DNA of 64,000 nt. Source: Petrocella sp024636985. Lineage in GTDB: Bacteria > Bacillota > Clostridia > Lachnospirales > Vallitaleaceae. The stretch covers positions 16,874 to 80,873 of the forward strand of contig JAGXFY010000055.1 in the NCBI GenBank assembly GCA_024636985.1, read 5' to 3'. The notes under the pieces are model-generated. The model was not told the origin of the DNA. It made no database searches and saw only the letters and a program-made list of their open reading frames with translations. The position numbers were made by a program, and so were the translations under genes. Positions 52,231 to 60,960 of the stretch are shown here, in pieces. Position 1 is the first letter of the stretch; the number at the start of each line of letters is the position of its first letter.

Positions 52231-55200
52231 CGCTGATCCCTTCTCCTATTGAATAATTTTGATTTTTCGTATCAAGTACGACAATAGGCTCATAACCATA
52301 ATTGCCAATAGTGATGGCTCGTGCTTGATAGGTGAGCGTAAATTCATAATTGTTTAGCTTTTCTGCATTATGATGATAAGCATACGCAAAAAACTGTGAG
52401 GACCTTCCTTCATTGTTATTATATACCAGCATATTTACGTCGTTCGAGGAAATCTCTACATTACCGACAAATACTAAGCCAGCAGGTAAAACATCCATAA
52501 CCTCAAAGCTACTTGTAGGTTGATTGACTGTAACCTTGTGCTCAACAGTTACTAAGTCACCCACTTTTATGCCCGCTTCTTCTTCAATAATTCTGGTCTC
52601 AACGCCTAGGTCTTGATGAACTTCTAGGTCTTGATAAGATCCGATATAGGTAGTTGACATGGTCGTTTCCCCTTTAACCGGTAAAAACACTGTCTCCATC
52701 GCTTCATCGGCAGTTAGTGTACGATGCCATACATCGTCATAACCTAGTCTTATTGTTTCTTTCTGTTTGTTTATACTTAGTTCTACAACACTCTCAAGCA
52801 AGTTGGTTGGTAAATGGGTGATATAATAAAAGCTTTCACTGGCTGTGATATAACCTTTCACTTCCAAATCTTTAATTCTCTCATATATAGAACCGGCCAT
52901 TTGTTCTTGATTTAAGTCCGAATATATCGCCATTAACAGAGCGTTTTTCTTGTTTTGATTTTGATCATCCGATTCAATATAGTCCACCCCAAGACTTTGA
53001 CCATTTGAAGGGAAAAACTCTGATAATGTTTGTATGGCTTCCTGATATGCGCCATAATACGTTAATGCTTTGATACCATAGAGCAAAGCTAAGGGCTCTT
53101 CATTGTAAGTTGGTAGCAATATTGCTGCTCTTACATCTTCTAACATCGGTTCACCAAGTAAAGCAAGACCATATAAAGCTGCCATAGACTCAACATTGCT
53201 GGTCTTATTGCTCATCGCTTTTTGATATAATCCAAGCTTCAGTCTTTCTACTTCACTGTTTTCAATAACATCGCGCCATCCCATTTGTAATAAGTCTACG
53301 GTAGTTATAACACTACCATCACTTGAGTGGGTCGAATTATAGAGATTGTTTTCAGGTAAGTAATAATAAGGCTTTTGACTGAGCCATGTAAGATGACTAA
53401 TATCAAAACCTAGATTTTTCATTTTGAGGTATGCCATATACCCTGTTGCTTTGTACTCTAGAGCATCCACATGATTATATAACCATCTTGATAACATCTC
53501 GTAACGTTCTCTAGCCAGTGGGTTCATCAAAGTGATGTGAACCATCTGTCCATTATGTTTAATACTTGTGCTTTCTTCTACCGTCTCTTTATGATTTAAA
53601 GACAGTTTTTGTGCACTCTTTTGGATTTGTATGCTTTTTGATAAACGATCCTTATGACCCGGTATAGATCCTTCTATCGTTATGGTGTAATTCCCCGGTA
53701 TCAATGAGCCTAAGGGTAGTGAACCAACAGGCACATACATGAAATCATTTAACAAACCTTGGCCCTCATAGGACCAATCATACCCTTCTTGATTTTTGAC
53801 ATTCACCTTATAGCTAACCTCTGAACTTAACGGAGCATTTTTTGATGTCGACTTTAAGGTTAATCCCAGCACATCTTTTTCTAAAAAAGTGTCTGCAAAT
53901 AAAGCTGTCACAAAATAAGGTAAGGTTACATTTAGATTTTCCTTCGATACCCCTGCATACAAGTCTTGAGTAATCCCGCTTACCGTCACGCGCCATTTGG
54001 TTAGATTGTCAGGCACTTTAAAGGAGAAGTTAGCTTCACCACTCTCATTGGTTGTTCCATTATTAAAGTAAGCCGTATTTTTAAAATCAGACCGTATGCT
54101 ACCATCACCACCTTCACCGCCTTCTGCACCAAAGGTTGCCTCAATAAACTTAGATGTGGCAATCGTTTCTCCTAGTATAGCCGTGTTATAATGCCACTGG
54201 TAAAGCTCGCTTCTTGGATCTTTATAATCTTCATACAAGGCAAAATAAGCTTCATCCACCACGCTCATATTATAATAGCCTTCTAGTGGCCTTCCATCCC
54301 TATCCTTCATAGTGATGACGCCATGAACCGTATCTCCCGGTTTATAATTGGATTGCTCAAACTGAATATCTATCACGGCTTCTCTTTCATCTGTATCAAA
54401 CTGCAAATATTTTCTAAAATTATAACCGGCATGCATATACTGACCATCAAAATACACCCCTTGAACATATACTGTAGGTATCATATCCTCTTCAAATCTC
54501 AATGTATGAGAGGGCGTATCTGATAAATAGGTTTCGTATATACCCTCTTTAACCACGATGAAAAGCATTTGATCCTGATCATCCCCATGTATTCTTCCGT
54601 CATCCGTATTTAGATAAATCTGAACATCTTCACCTAGACCATAGGCAGAGCTATCACTATCTAAATAAGCGTACTGATTATAAGCCAAAGTATCTCTATA
54701 AAATACATCTGCGCCGTAATAAAGTGTATCTTTAATAATACGTTCTTTTTGGTCGTAGGTTACGGTTTCGACCACATAATCACGTCCATCTATCACTTGA
54801 TCAAAATGGAATCCTATCTTGCCTTGAGCATCTGTTGCCAAAGAGGTTTTCATAACGACGGACTCAATACGCTTATAATTATAGCGATCGTAGGTCACTT
54901 TCATAACTTCATCGTAGGACTGACCTACAAATTCCTTTTCATAATAGATTTCCTTTACTGTCACTTCAACATTCACATCACCTATAGGGTCACCCTTAAG
55001 ATTTGAACCATCCCATATTTCCGGATCATACTTTTCTATATCTATTTTATGGGTATTATAGGTCATCTCAAATCCACCATCTTCATCTTTCTCAAGATCA
55101 AGGATGGTCATCATATCTCTTGGAAGCATGGTAAAAGAGATTGGTATGGTATCATAATAATTGTCTATGGTATCAAGCCTAGCGTATAGGTTGACCCTTT

Positions 55201-57079
55201 CAGGATGCCATGTGGTTGTTTCCAAATAGGGCGTAAATCTTTCCTCAAAATGTCCACTTTCCGATCCTTCGAACTGAACACTCTCAAGTCCCTCTCTCAA
55301 AATAATATTCCAGTCACTTTCTAAAGCGATTTTGGGATTTGCGTATGGTGTACCCTCAAAGTACTGTACATCACCACTTACAACAATTTCATCCCCCATC
55401 ATCATAATCTCTGCATCTGTATCTGCCTTCATGGTTACTGTTGGTTTTTCGAACTGACTGATGCCAACATACACAGTTGTCAACTTCTGATCACCAATAA
55501 ACACTTGCAGATCAAATCCATAACCGTAATGGTCCTCAAACTCAAAAGAAGTTAGATAGTCTCCCTTTTTTGAGAGCGCAACTGTTTTTTCTTCAAGAAT
55601 CTTATCGCCAATGACCCGTTTAATGGTAACAGATTTAATACTCTTACCTTGTTTATGTTGAACAAACCCAGATAAATAAATCAGGTCTGTAGGTAAATAG
55701 ACGGACCTATCTGTGTATGCATAATACCAATAGTCTTCAGAAAACTGCTTCTCATAAGTACCCGTGCGTAAGGGCATTAATAAAGGTTGTGCTTCCTTCG
55801 TCCTTATTTTTACCATCTTAAATGCATTTTGAGGTGCTTTATAAGGTATAACACTTAGTCCTGCCCCATTCGTCGAACCAATTGAAGCATCATCTATCGT
55901 AATGACACTATCAAGCGCATTAGAACCGGTGCTTTGTAGCCATACCAACAGTTGGTCGTTGTCTGCCATCAAGTAACCATTGTACTCTGTCACTTGAAGC
56001 AACTTACCACCCATTTTATCACCTTTTTCAAAAAGCAAATAATAATAACCCCTACTTAAATTCTCACCTAAAGTGACGTAGCCTTGATAATAATCATAAA
56101 CATCATATCTACCTTCAATCGATATTGGTGTCTCTGTAATTTCCTTGTTGGTTTCGAGATAGTCGTATGCCTTTATTGGGTCCATCCCATTTAGGCTTAT
56201 CGCTGTCACATCATTTTTAATTGGGTATGCCATAATAGATATGGATTCGCCTTCTTTATACAGATCACTATAAGCTTTAAAGCTTTGAATACCATCCGGA
56301 TTCAGATAAAGTAGATCCGCATTCTGAAAATTGATAAGCTGTTGATTTGATTGCACACTGTAATCTGTTGTAAATGTCGTTTCAAAAGGCTCAAGTGTCT
56401 CCTCATTATGCACATAGCCATCCTCTATGGTTAATGTATATTTCGTATTAGGCTCAAGATTCACCTTCGGAATGAATCTATAGACATTATTAAAAACCTC
56501 CACGCGTCCTTCTGCCTGTGGTGTTAATTTTATATAATCTTCTACAGAAGCCTCTATATCCTTGGAAAAATAGACTTCTATGAGTGTGTTGGTCGGTACA
56601 TATTCTTTATCTTCGGCAGGATATACTGCACTTACGGCTAAGATCTTATGGGTTTGAAACGCAAAACCAAAAGGCATCTCACCTTGGTCATAAACCATAC
56701 TGACGATTTCTCCGGCATCAAGTGGTGCATCAAAGGCTAATTCAAAAGTTAAATCCTGCTCATTGATCTCTGAAATGGTAAAGGCTTTATCCGGTTTCAC
56801 TTTTAGGACCTGCTTTAGCGTATCAGCATTTATAACACCTTCTATTTGAATCTCAAAAGGACTGTTTACAGATATGCCTTGTTCCGATGCTTCAAGGGCT
56901 TTTACCTCCATAGCATCAATGCGATAATTTTCCGTCACCTCTGTAACCTCCTGAAGAGGTGCATCAATGGGTTTTCTTCCATACACAAACCAGTAGGCAA
57001 TTCCACCAATCACCAGAACTGCCAACAACCCTGTTATTAACCCTATTTTATTATCCTTAATCCATTTTTTTGTACCCAT
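52214..57079 (-). CDS. Bacterial alpha-2-macroglobulin-like protein, membrane anchored, no thioester
   Basis: About 1621 residues. One N-terminal membrane anchor (about 10-32) and a very long extracellular part of macroglobulin-type beta domains (MG1-MG6; for example VDEAYFALYED and YVPTNTLIEVYFS), the A2M core with KWRVTVSGITQDLYAGVS, and an alpha-helical toroid region near residues 1250-1470. The reactive CxEQ thioester motif is not found where expected, so it resembles thioester-less MagD/YfaS-type proteins. Such proteins trap proteases or support the envelope. GTGAGGAG lies 7 nt before the ATG at 57079. The exported Memo gene overlaps its end. Confidence 0.85.
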   Translation of the reverse strand: MGTKKWIKDNKIGLITGLLAVLVIGGIAYWFVYGRKPIDAPLQEVTEVTENYRIDAMEVKALEASEQGISVNSPFEIQIEGVINADTLKQVLKVKPDKAFTISEINEQDLTFELAFDAPLDAGEIVSMVYDQGEMPFGFAFQTHKILAVSAVYPAEDKEYVPTNTLIEVYFSKDIEASVEDYIKLTPQAEGRVEVFNNVYRFIPKVNLEPNTKYTLTIEDGYVHNEETLEPFETTFTTDYSVQSNQQLINFQNADLLYLNPDGIQSFKAYSDLYKEGESISIMAYPIKNDVTAISLNGMDPIKAYDYLETNKEITETPISIEGRYDVYDYYQGYVTLGENLSRGYYYLLFEKGDKMGGKLLQVTEYNGYLMADNDQLLVWLQSTGSNALDSVITIDDASIGSTNGAGLSVIPYKAPQNAFKMVKIRTKEAQPLLMPLRTGTYEKQFSEDYWYYAYTDRSVYLPTDLIYLSGFVQHKQGKSIKSVTIKRVIGDKILEEKTVALSKKGDYLTSFEFEDHYGYGFDLQVFIGDQKLTTVYVGISQFEKPTVTMKADTDAEIMMMGDEIVVSGDVQYFEGTPYANPKIALESDWNIILREGLESVQFEGSESGHFEERFTPYLETTTWHPERVNLYARLDTIDNYYDTIPISFTMLPRDMMTILDLEKDEDGGFEMTYNTHKIDIEKYDPEIWDGSNLKGDPIGDVNVEVTVKEIYYEKEFVGQSYDEVMKVTYDRYNYKRIESVVMKTSLATDAQGKIGFHFDQVIDGRDYVVETVTYDQKERIIKDTLYYGADVFYRDTLAYNQYAYLDSDSSAYGLGEDVQIYLNTDDGRIHGDDQDQMLFIVVKEGIYETYLSDTPSHTLRFEEDMIPTVYVQGVYFDGQYMHAGYNFRKYLQFDTDEREAVIDIQFEQSNYKPGDTVHGVITMKDRDGRPLEGYYNMSVVDEAYFALYEDYKDPRSELYQWHYNTAILGETIATSKFIEATFGAEGGEGGDGSIRSDFKNTAYFNNGTTNESGEANFSFKVPDNLTKWRVTVSGITQDLYAGVSKENLNVTLPYFVTALFADTFLEKDVLGLTLKSTSKNAPLSSEVSYKVNVKNQEGYDWSYEGQGLLNDFMYVPVGSLPLGSLIPGNYTITIEGSIPGHKDRLSKSIQIQKSAQKLSLNHKETVEESTSIKHNGQMVHITLMNPLARERYEMLSRWLYNHVDALEYKATGYMAYLKMKNLGFDISHLTWLSQKPYYYLPENNLYNSTHSSDGSVITTVDLLQMGWRDVIENSEVERLKLGLYQKAMSNKTSNVESMAALYGLALLGEPMLEDVRAAILLPTYNEEPLALLYGIKALTYYGAYQEAIQTLSEFFPSNGQSLGVDYIESDDQNQNKKNALLMAIYSDLNQEQMAGSIYERIKDLEVKGYITASESFYYITHLPTNLLESVVELSINKQKETIRLGYDDVWHRTLTADEAMETVFLPVKGETTMSTTYIGSYQDLEVHQDLGVETRIIEEEAGIKVGDLVTVEHKVTVNQPTSSFEVMDVLPAGLVFVGNVEISSNDVNMLVYNNNEGRSSQFFAYAYHHNAEKLNNYEFTLTYQARAITIGNYGYEPIVVLDTKNQNYSIGEGISVEIIQ

Positions 57080-57157
57080 TTTACCACTCCTCACCTAAGC
57101 TCAATATATGTTTTATTATACACTTTCTTATTCTTTTCGTATAGAAAATACAGGTAA

Positions 57158-58036
57158 TTAAATACCATTATCTGTCTTCATAAATTCAATAAATGTATTA
57201 CACGCAATTGAAATACCACGTTTTTTATCAAAAAGCAATCCGATGCTTCTCTGTGGAATCATGGGTATTACCGGCCACTCATATATTTTTTTATCACTAA
57301 TTTCTTCAGTTACAAAATTCCCAATAACCGAAGCCACACCTAGCCCGATTTTTGCAAACTCAACCAAAAACTCCATACTGCTGATTTCAATATCAACATT
57401 TAATGCGACATGATGTTGTTCAAGAAAACGTTCCAAATGATCCCTCGTAGCGTTGTTACGTTCTAATAGCAGCATAGGGTAGTGTTCCAATTCTTTAAGA
57501 GGGATGACATCTTTTGGTGGACGCTGTCTGGACACAAATATATCTTGAATCTTCATCAGTTCAATAAACTCAAAGGGCTGATCTGCTTTTAGGTCACTGA
57601 TAATGGCACAGTCTAAAAAACCTTCCTCTAAAAGCTTCATAGTTTCTAAACTGGTTCTATTCACAATCTCAATTTTAAGCTTAGGGTATACTTGATGAAA
57701 CCTATTTAAAAAAGGCATAAAATAATACTTACATAAGGTGTTACTGATACCGATTCTAATGGCCCCAAAAGACCTATCTCTAAGCTGATGTAAAAGCTTT
57801 TCTCCTTCATGTATTTGGCGAAAAGCCGTGGCTACATGATCATATAGAAGCTGCCCTTCTTTCGTCAAGGTAACTCCTTTAGCATGTCTTACAAATAATA
57901 AGACGCCTAAATCCGCCTCTAAGTTCCGTATAGATTTACTAATAGCCGGTTGAGATACAAATAAAGCCTTTGCCGCCTTAGAAATACTTTCATATTCTGC
58001 AACCTGATAAAACACATGATACAATTCCGCCGTCAT
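57158..58036 (-). CDS. LysR-family regulator, divergent from leuCD
   Basis: 292 residues: winged helix with ESISKAAKALFVSQPAISKSI (residues about 15-35) and an effector-binding domain from about residue 90. GGAGGTG lies 5 nt before the ATG at 58036; an upstream in-frame start at 58075 is inside the operator region and is rejected. Divergent from leuC with a symmetric LysR box between them, so it most likely controls leuCD, plausibly in response to a leucine-pathway intermediate. It is related to the LysR protein next to purL. Confidence 0.88.
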   Translation of the reverse strand: MTAELYHVFYQVAEYESISKAAKALFVSQPAISKSIRNLEADLGVLLFVRHAKGVTLTKEGQLLYDHVATAFRQIHEGEKLLHQLRDRSFGAIRIGISNTLCKYYFMPFLNRFHQVYPKLKIEIVNRTSLETMKLLEEGFLDCAIISDLKADQPFEFIELMKIQDIFVSRQRPPKDVIPLKELEHYPMLLLERNNATRDHLERFLEQHHVALNVDIEISSMEFLVEFAKIGLGVASVIGNFVTEEISDKKIYEWPVIPMIPQRSIGLLFDKKRGISIACNTFIEFMKTDNGI

Positions 58037-58048
58037 TATAGCACCTCC

Positions 58049-58069
58049 ATAACTTATGGTTATGTAACC
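58049..58069. promoter_or_regulatory. LysR-type operator between the regulator and leuC
   Basis: ATAAC-TTATG-GTTAT (58049-58063) is a perfect inverted repeat with the T-N11-A core, and overlaps a second perfect palindrome GGTTA-TG-TAACC (58058-58069). Confidence 0.55.
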
Positions 58070-58178
58070 TATCAATAATAGTTATTTTATTTATATCTAC
58101 TAAAAGTATACAATGGATAGTATAAAATGTAAACGTCTTGTATTTAAAGGCATTACAATGGATGAAAGGATGATTACT

Positions 58179-59591
58179 ATGTCAGGCAAAACTATTTATG
58201 AAAAAATTTGGGCCAACCACCTTGTGGATCAAGAAACTGGCAAACCGGGAATATTATACATCGATCTTCACTTATTACATGAGGTGACTTCGCCTCAAGC
58301 TTTTGAAGGTTTAAGACTTTCCAACCGTCAGGTCCGAAGACCTAACCTATCATTTGCAACCATGGACCACAATGTTCCGACAAAAGATCGATATAACATT
58401 ACAGATCCAATATCAAAAGTACAAATCGAAACTTTAGAAAAAAATTGTGCCGAATTTGGCGTAACTTTATATGGACTCGACAGCCCTGATCAAGGCATCG
58501 TTCATGTTATTGGGCCCGAACTGGGCTTAACCCATCCTGGAAAAACCATCGTTTGTGGTGACAGCCATACAGCGACCCACGGTGCTTTCGGTGCCTTAGC
58601 TTTTGGTATCGGTACAAGTGAAGTAGAACATGTCTTATCCACCCAGTGTTTACAACAATCCAAATCCAAAACCATGAACGTCAAAGTACTTGGTCGTCTT
58701 GGGTATGGCGTAACAGCAAAAGATGTTATTCTTGGCATTATCAGCCAATATGGTACGGATTTTGGAACTGGTCATGTTGTTGAATTCACAGGTGAAGCGA
58801 TACGACAAATGACCATGGAAGAACGTATGACCATCTGCAATATGGCCATAGAAGCCGGTGCAAGAGCAGGTCTCATCTCACCGGATGATACAACTTTCAA
58901 TTATTTAAAAGGGCGTCAACATGCACCTAAAGGTGAAGCTTTTGAAGATGCTGTTGATACTTGGCGCGCTTTGGCTTCAGATGATGATGCGGTATACGAT
59001 GCGACTTTGGAATTTGATTTGAATATTTTGGAACCTCAAGTCACTTGGGGTACTAGCCCTTCAATGGGTGCCAGTATAAGTGATGTGGTTCCATCTCCTA
59101 GTGATTTTGAGTCTGCAGATGATCAAAAATCTTGTGAAAATGCCCTTGAGTACATGGGCCTTACCTCCGGCACACCAATGTCGGATATTAAAATCGATTA
59201 CGCTTTCATCGGTTCCTGTACAAACGGACGTATAGAAGACCTTCGTGCAGCTGCCAAAGTAGCCAAAGGTCGCAAAGTAGCTGATGGTGTTACGGCACTT
59301 GTGGTTCCCGGCTCACAAAAAGTTAAGCTTGCTGCAGAAGCCGAAGGACTTGATCAGATTTTTATAGAAGCCGGTTTTGAATGGCGTGAATCCGGATGTA
59401 GTATGTGCTTGGCCATGAACCCGGATTACTTGCAACCAAAAGAACGTTGTGCTTCAACATCTAACCGTAACTTTGAAGGCCGACAAGGCAGAGGTGGTCG
59501 AACCCATTTGGTATCCCCTGCTATGGCCACCGCTGCAGCTATTTATGGCCACTTTGTTGATGTCAGAAAAATCGAAGCATTAGAAGCTTAA
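58179..59591 (+). CDS. leuC: 3-isopropylmalate dehydratase large subunit
   Basis: 470 residues, the long (Bacillus/proteobacterial) LeuC form rather than the roughly 420-residue archaeal-type form. Isomerises 2- to 3-isopropylmalate with a 4Fe-4S cluster held by Cys in IGSCTNGR and ESGCSMCLAM. Other motifs: HLLHEVTSPQAFEGL, MDHNVPT and GDSHTATHGAFGALAFG. The frame opens at 58113, but AAAGGATG lies just before the ATG at 58179 (MSGKTIYEKIW), which matches homologues. The small subunit gene follows after 12 bp. leuA and leuB are not in the window. Confidence 0.94.
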   Translation: MSGKTIYEKIWANHLVDQETGKPGILYIDLHLLHEVTSPQAFEGLRLSNRQVRRPNLSFATMDHNVPTKDRYNITDPISKVQIETLEKNCAEFGVTLYGLDSPDQGIVHVIGPELGLTHPGKTIVCGDSHTATHGAFGALAFGIGTSEVEHVLSTQCLQQSKSKTMNVKVLGRLGYGVTAKDVILGIISQYGTDFGTGHVVEFTGEAIRQMTMEERMTICNMAIEAGARAGLISPDDTTFNYLKGRQHAPKGEAFEDAVDTWRALASDDDAVYDATLEFDLNILEPQVTWGTSPSMGASISDVVPSPSDFESADDQKSCENALEYMGLTSGTPMSDIKIDYAFIGSCTNGRIEDLRAAAKVAKGRKVADGVTALVVPGSQKVKLAAEAEGLDQIFIEAGFEWRESGCSMCLAMNPDYLQPKERCASTSNRNFEGRQGRGGRTHLVSPAMATAAAIYGHFVDVRKIEALEA

Positions 59592-59603
59592 GGAGGTATC
59601 ATC

Positions 59604-60197
59604 ATGGAACCCTATAAAAAAATTAATGGCATTGTTATGCCAATCGATCGAACCAATATAGACACGGATGCCATCATCCCTAAACAATTTCTAAAACGCA
59701 TTGAGCGCAGCGGTTTTGGGCAATATGTTTTTTATGAGTTTAGATACGATGAAAAAAATCAACCGATTGAAGATTCCATCTTTAATATGCCAAGATATGA
59801 AGGCGCTTCTGTCTTAATATCCAGAGCCAATTTTGGTTGCGGTTCTTCCAGAGAACATGCACCGTGGGCCCTTGAAGACTACGGTTTTAAAGTCATTATC
59901 GCCCCTAGTTATGCGGATATTTTTCATAATAATTGTTTTAATAATGGTATTCTTCCAATAGAACTAGAAAACAGCATGATGGATGTTCTATTTGAAAAAA
60001 CCTATGCAAAAGAAGGCTATAAGTTGGAAGTGGATCTTGAAGCACAAACCATCAAAGACAATGATGGGTTAGAAATCAAGTTTGATATAAACCCTTTCCA
60101 CAAGCATAAGTTATTAAATGGCCTTGATGATATTGGACTCACTTTACTAAAAGAAGATAAGATTCTAAAGTATGAGAAGGAACATCATCTGGTATAA
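59604..60197 (+). CDS. leuD: 3-isopropylmalate dehydratase small subunit
   Basis: 197 residues, the long LeuD form that pairs with long LeuC. Swivelling domain motifs: MPIDRTNIDTDAIIPKQFL, ANFGCGSSREHAPWAL and NNCFNNGILPI. Forms the heterodimeric isomerase with LeuC. AAGGAGG precedes the ATG. The gene ends next to the 3' end of a convergent TwoAYGGAY RNA; no separate terminator is seen. Confidence 0.95.
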   Translation: MEPYKKINGIVMPIDRTNIDTDAIIPKQFLKRIERSGFGQYVFYEFRYDEKNQPIEDSIFNMPRYEGASVLISRANFGCGSSREHAPWALEDYGFKVIIAPSYADIFHNNCFNNGILPIELENSMMDVLFEKTYAKEGYKLEVDLEAQTIKDNDGLEIKFDINPFHKHKLLNGLDDIGLTLLKEDKILKYEKEHHLV

Positions 60198-60202
60198 GTT
60201 TT

Positions 60203-60422
60203 GAGTGGGGTCCCATGAAAACCCATCCATGGATTAGCTACAACGGCCTCTTGTTCCTACATCCGTGTAGGAAAAGTCGGCGGTCTGCATCCATGCAGAC
60301 TTGCAAATTTCATAAGAAAGTTTTCATTTACGCATCATGTCTTAAAGACTGTCATGATGCTAGTGGTTACTTTCTTATGAGCCTTGTAGCTAACACCACT
60401 CCTGGAACTTCATAGTCGATGT
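60203..60422 (-). ncRNA. TwoAYGGAY-type RNA, copy 2, with an inserted long hairpin
   Basis: Minus-strand homologue of the RNA at 44.5 kb, sharing AACATCGACTATGAAGTTCC at its 5' end, the linker CGCCGACTTTT, and the 3' GGGTTTTCATG stem. Hairpins: GTCTGC-ATGGAT-GCAGAC (60300-60283) and CCTAC-ACGGAT-GTAGG (60271-60256); the second is nearly the CsrA SELEX consensus. Between the 5' block and the hairpins it carries an extra 12-bp stem (TCATAAGAAAGT, 60310-60321/60369-60380) enclosing GCATCATG/CATGATGC. A TATAAT -10 lies at 60428-60433, preceded by a TAAAG block. Confidence 0.7.
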
Positions 60423-60518
60423 TGGTTATTATAGCATTTCGGTCTACTTTAGAGCATCATAAGAGAATATGAATTAAAGCATAATAAAATGACACGTATA
60501 CGGAACCGAATGAGGAAA

Positions 60519-60616
60519 GAAAAAGCGCTGATCAATCACAGTTCTACATGGATGTAGAACGTCCTTCATTTTTACAGGATGTAAAATAAGAAGGATGATT
60601 GATTAGCGCTTTTTCT
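60519..60616 (+). ncRNA. Divergent GGA-hairpin RNA with terminator stem
   Basis: A basal stem AAAAGCGCTGATCAATCA / TGATTGATTAGCGCTTTTT (60521-60538/60596-60615) encloses two hairpins: GTTCTAC-ATGGAT-GTAGAAC (60541-60560) and TCCTTC..TTTTAC-AGGAT-GTAAAA..GAAGGA (60562-60595). Both loops present GGA, as in CsrA sites. The basal stem with its T-run looks like an intrinsic terminator. It is divergent from copy 2, and about 90 bp separate their 5' regions; its own promoter is not clear (a CATAAT at 60480-60485 is possible). Confidence 0.6.
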
Positions 60617-60641
60617 TGACGAAATGACGACTTCTTACCGA

Positions 60642-60839
60642 GTAGATGTGATACACAGCTTTTCCGCTGACCGTACGAAGTGTAAGGCAAGAAAAGAAGC
60701 TTCGCTTCGTTATGAGCTCTGCTCATATTTCTGAACGGTTCGACAGGAAAGGTCTTTGACGTATTCTGCCACACTTCAAGGCTGAATACTAAAGTATGAC
60801 TTTCCTTGAGAACAAGGAAAAGCTGTGTGTTACATCTAC
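60642..60839. repeat. Palindromic element enclosing structured repeat copy C
   Basis: A 24-bp, nearly perfect inverted repeat (60642-60665 and 60816-60839, GTAGATGT.A.ACACAGCTTTTCC) encloses copy C. Copies A and B lack this outer stem. The whole can fold as one long arm and may be a small mobile element or processed RNA. Confidence 0.55.
60688..60813 (-). ncRNA. Structured intergenic repeat, copy C
   Basis: Terminal hairpins are as in copy B (GAAGC/GCTTC and ATGAGC/GCTCAT). The central hairpin is rewritten as GTATTC-T-GCC/GGC-T-GAATAC (complement of the minus strand) while the loop TTGAAG is retained. The outer stem GTTC..AGGAAAG/CTTTCCT..GAAC is kept. Compensatory change of a whole stem supports selection on structure. 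Confidence 0.6.
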
Positions 60840-60903
60840 GATTATCGCCTCGATCAATAACTAAGAGAACAACCTAGAACACAGTCCATTTTAACAAGTA
60901 CAT

Positions 60904-60942
60904 AAAAAAAGACAAGCGCTCATACGCCTGCCTAAGTGCTTT
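60904..60942 (-). terminator. Terminator of the metal/cobalamin ABC operon
   Basis: Minus-strand AAGCACT ... AGCGCTT stem followed by GTCTTTTTTT, about 20 bp after the ATPase stop codon. Confidence 0.7.
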
Positions 60943-60960
60943 AATATTTGGAAAAAATGT

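Noticed and set aside
60215..60415. 66-codon frame after leuD
   Set aside because: It lies antisense to the TwoAYGGAY RNA, has no ribosome site, and its sequence is explained by the palindromes of that RNA.
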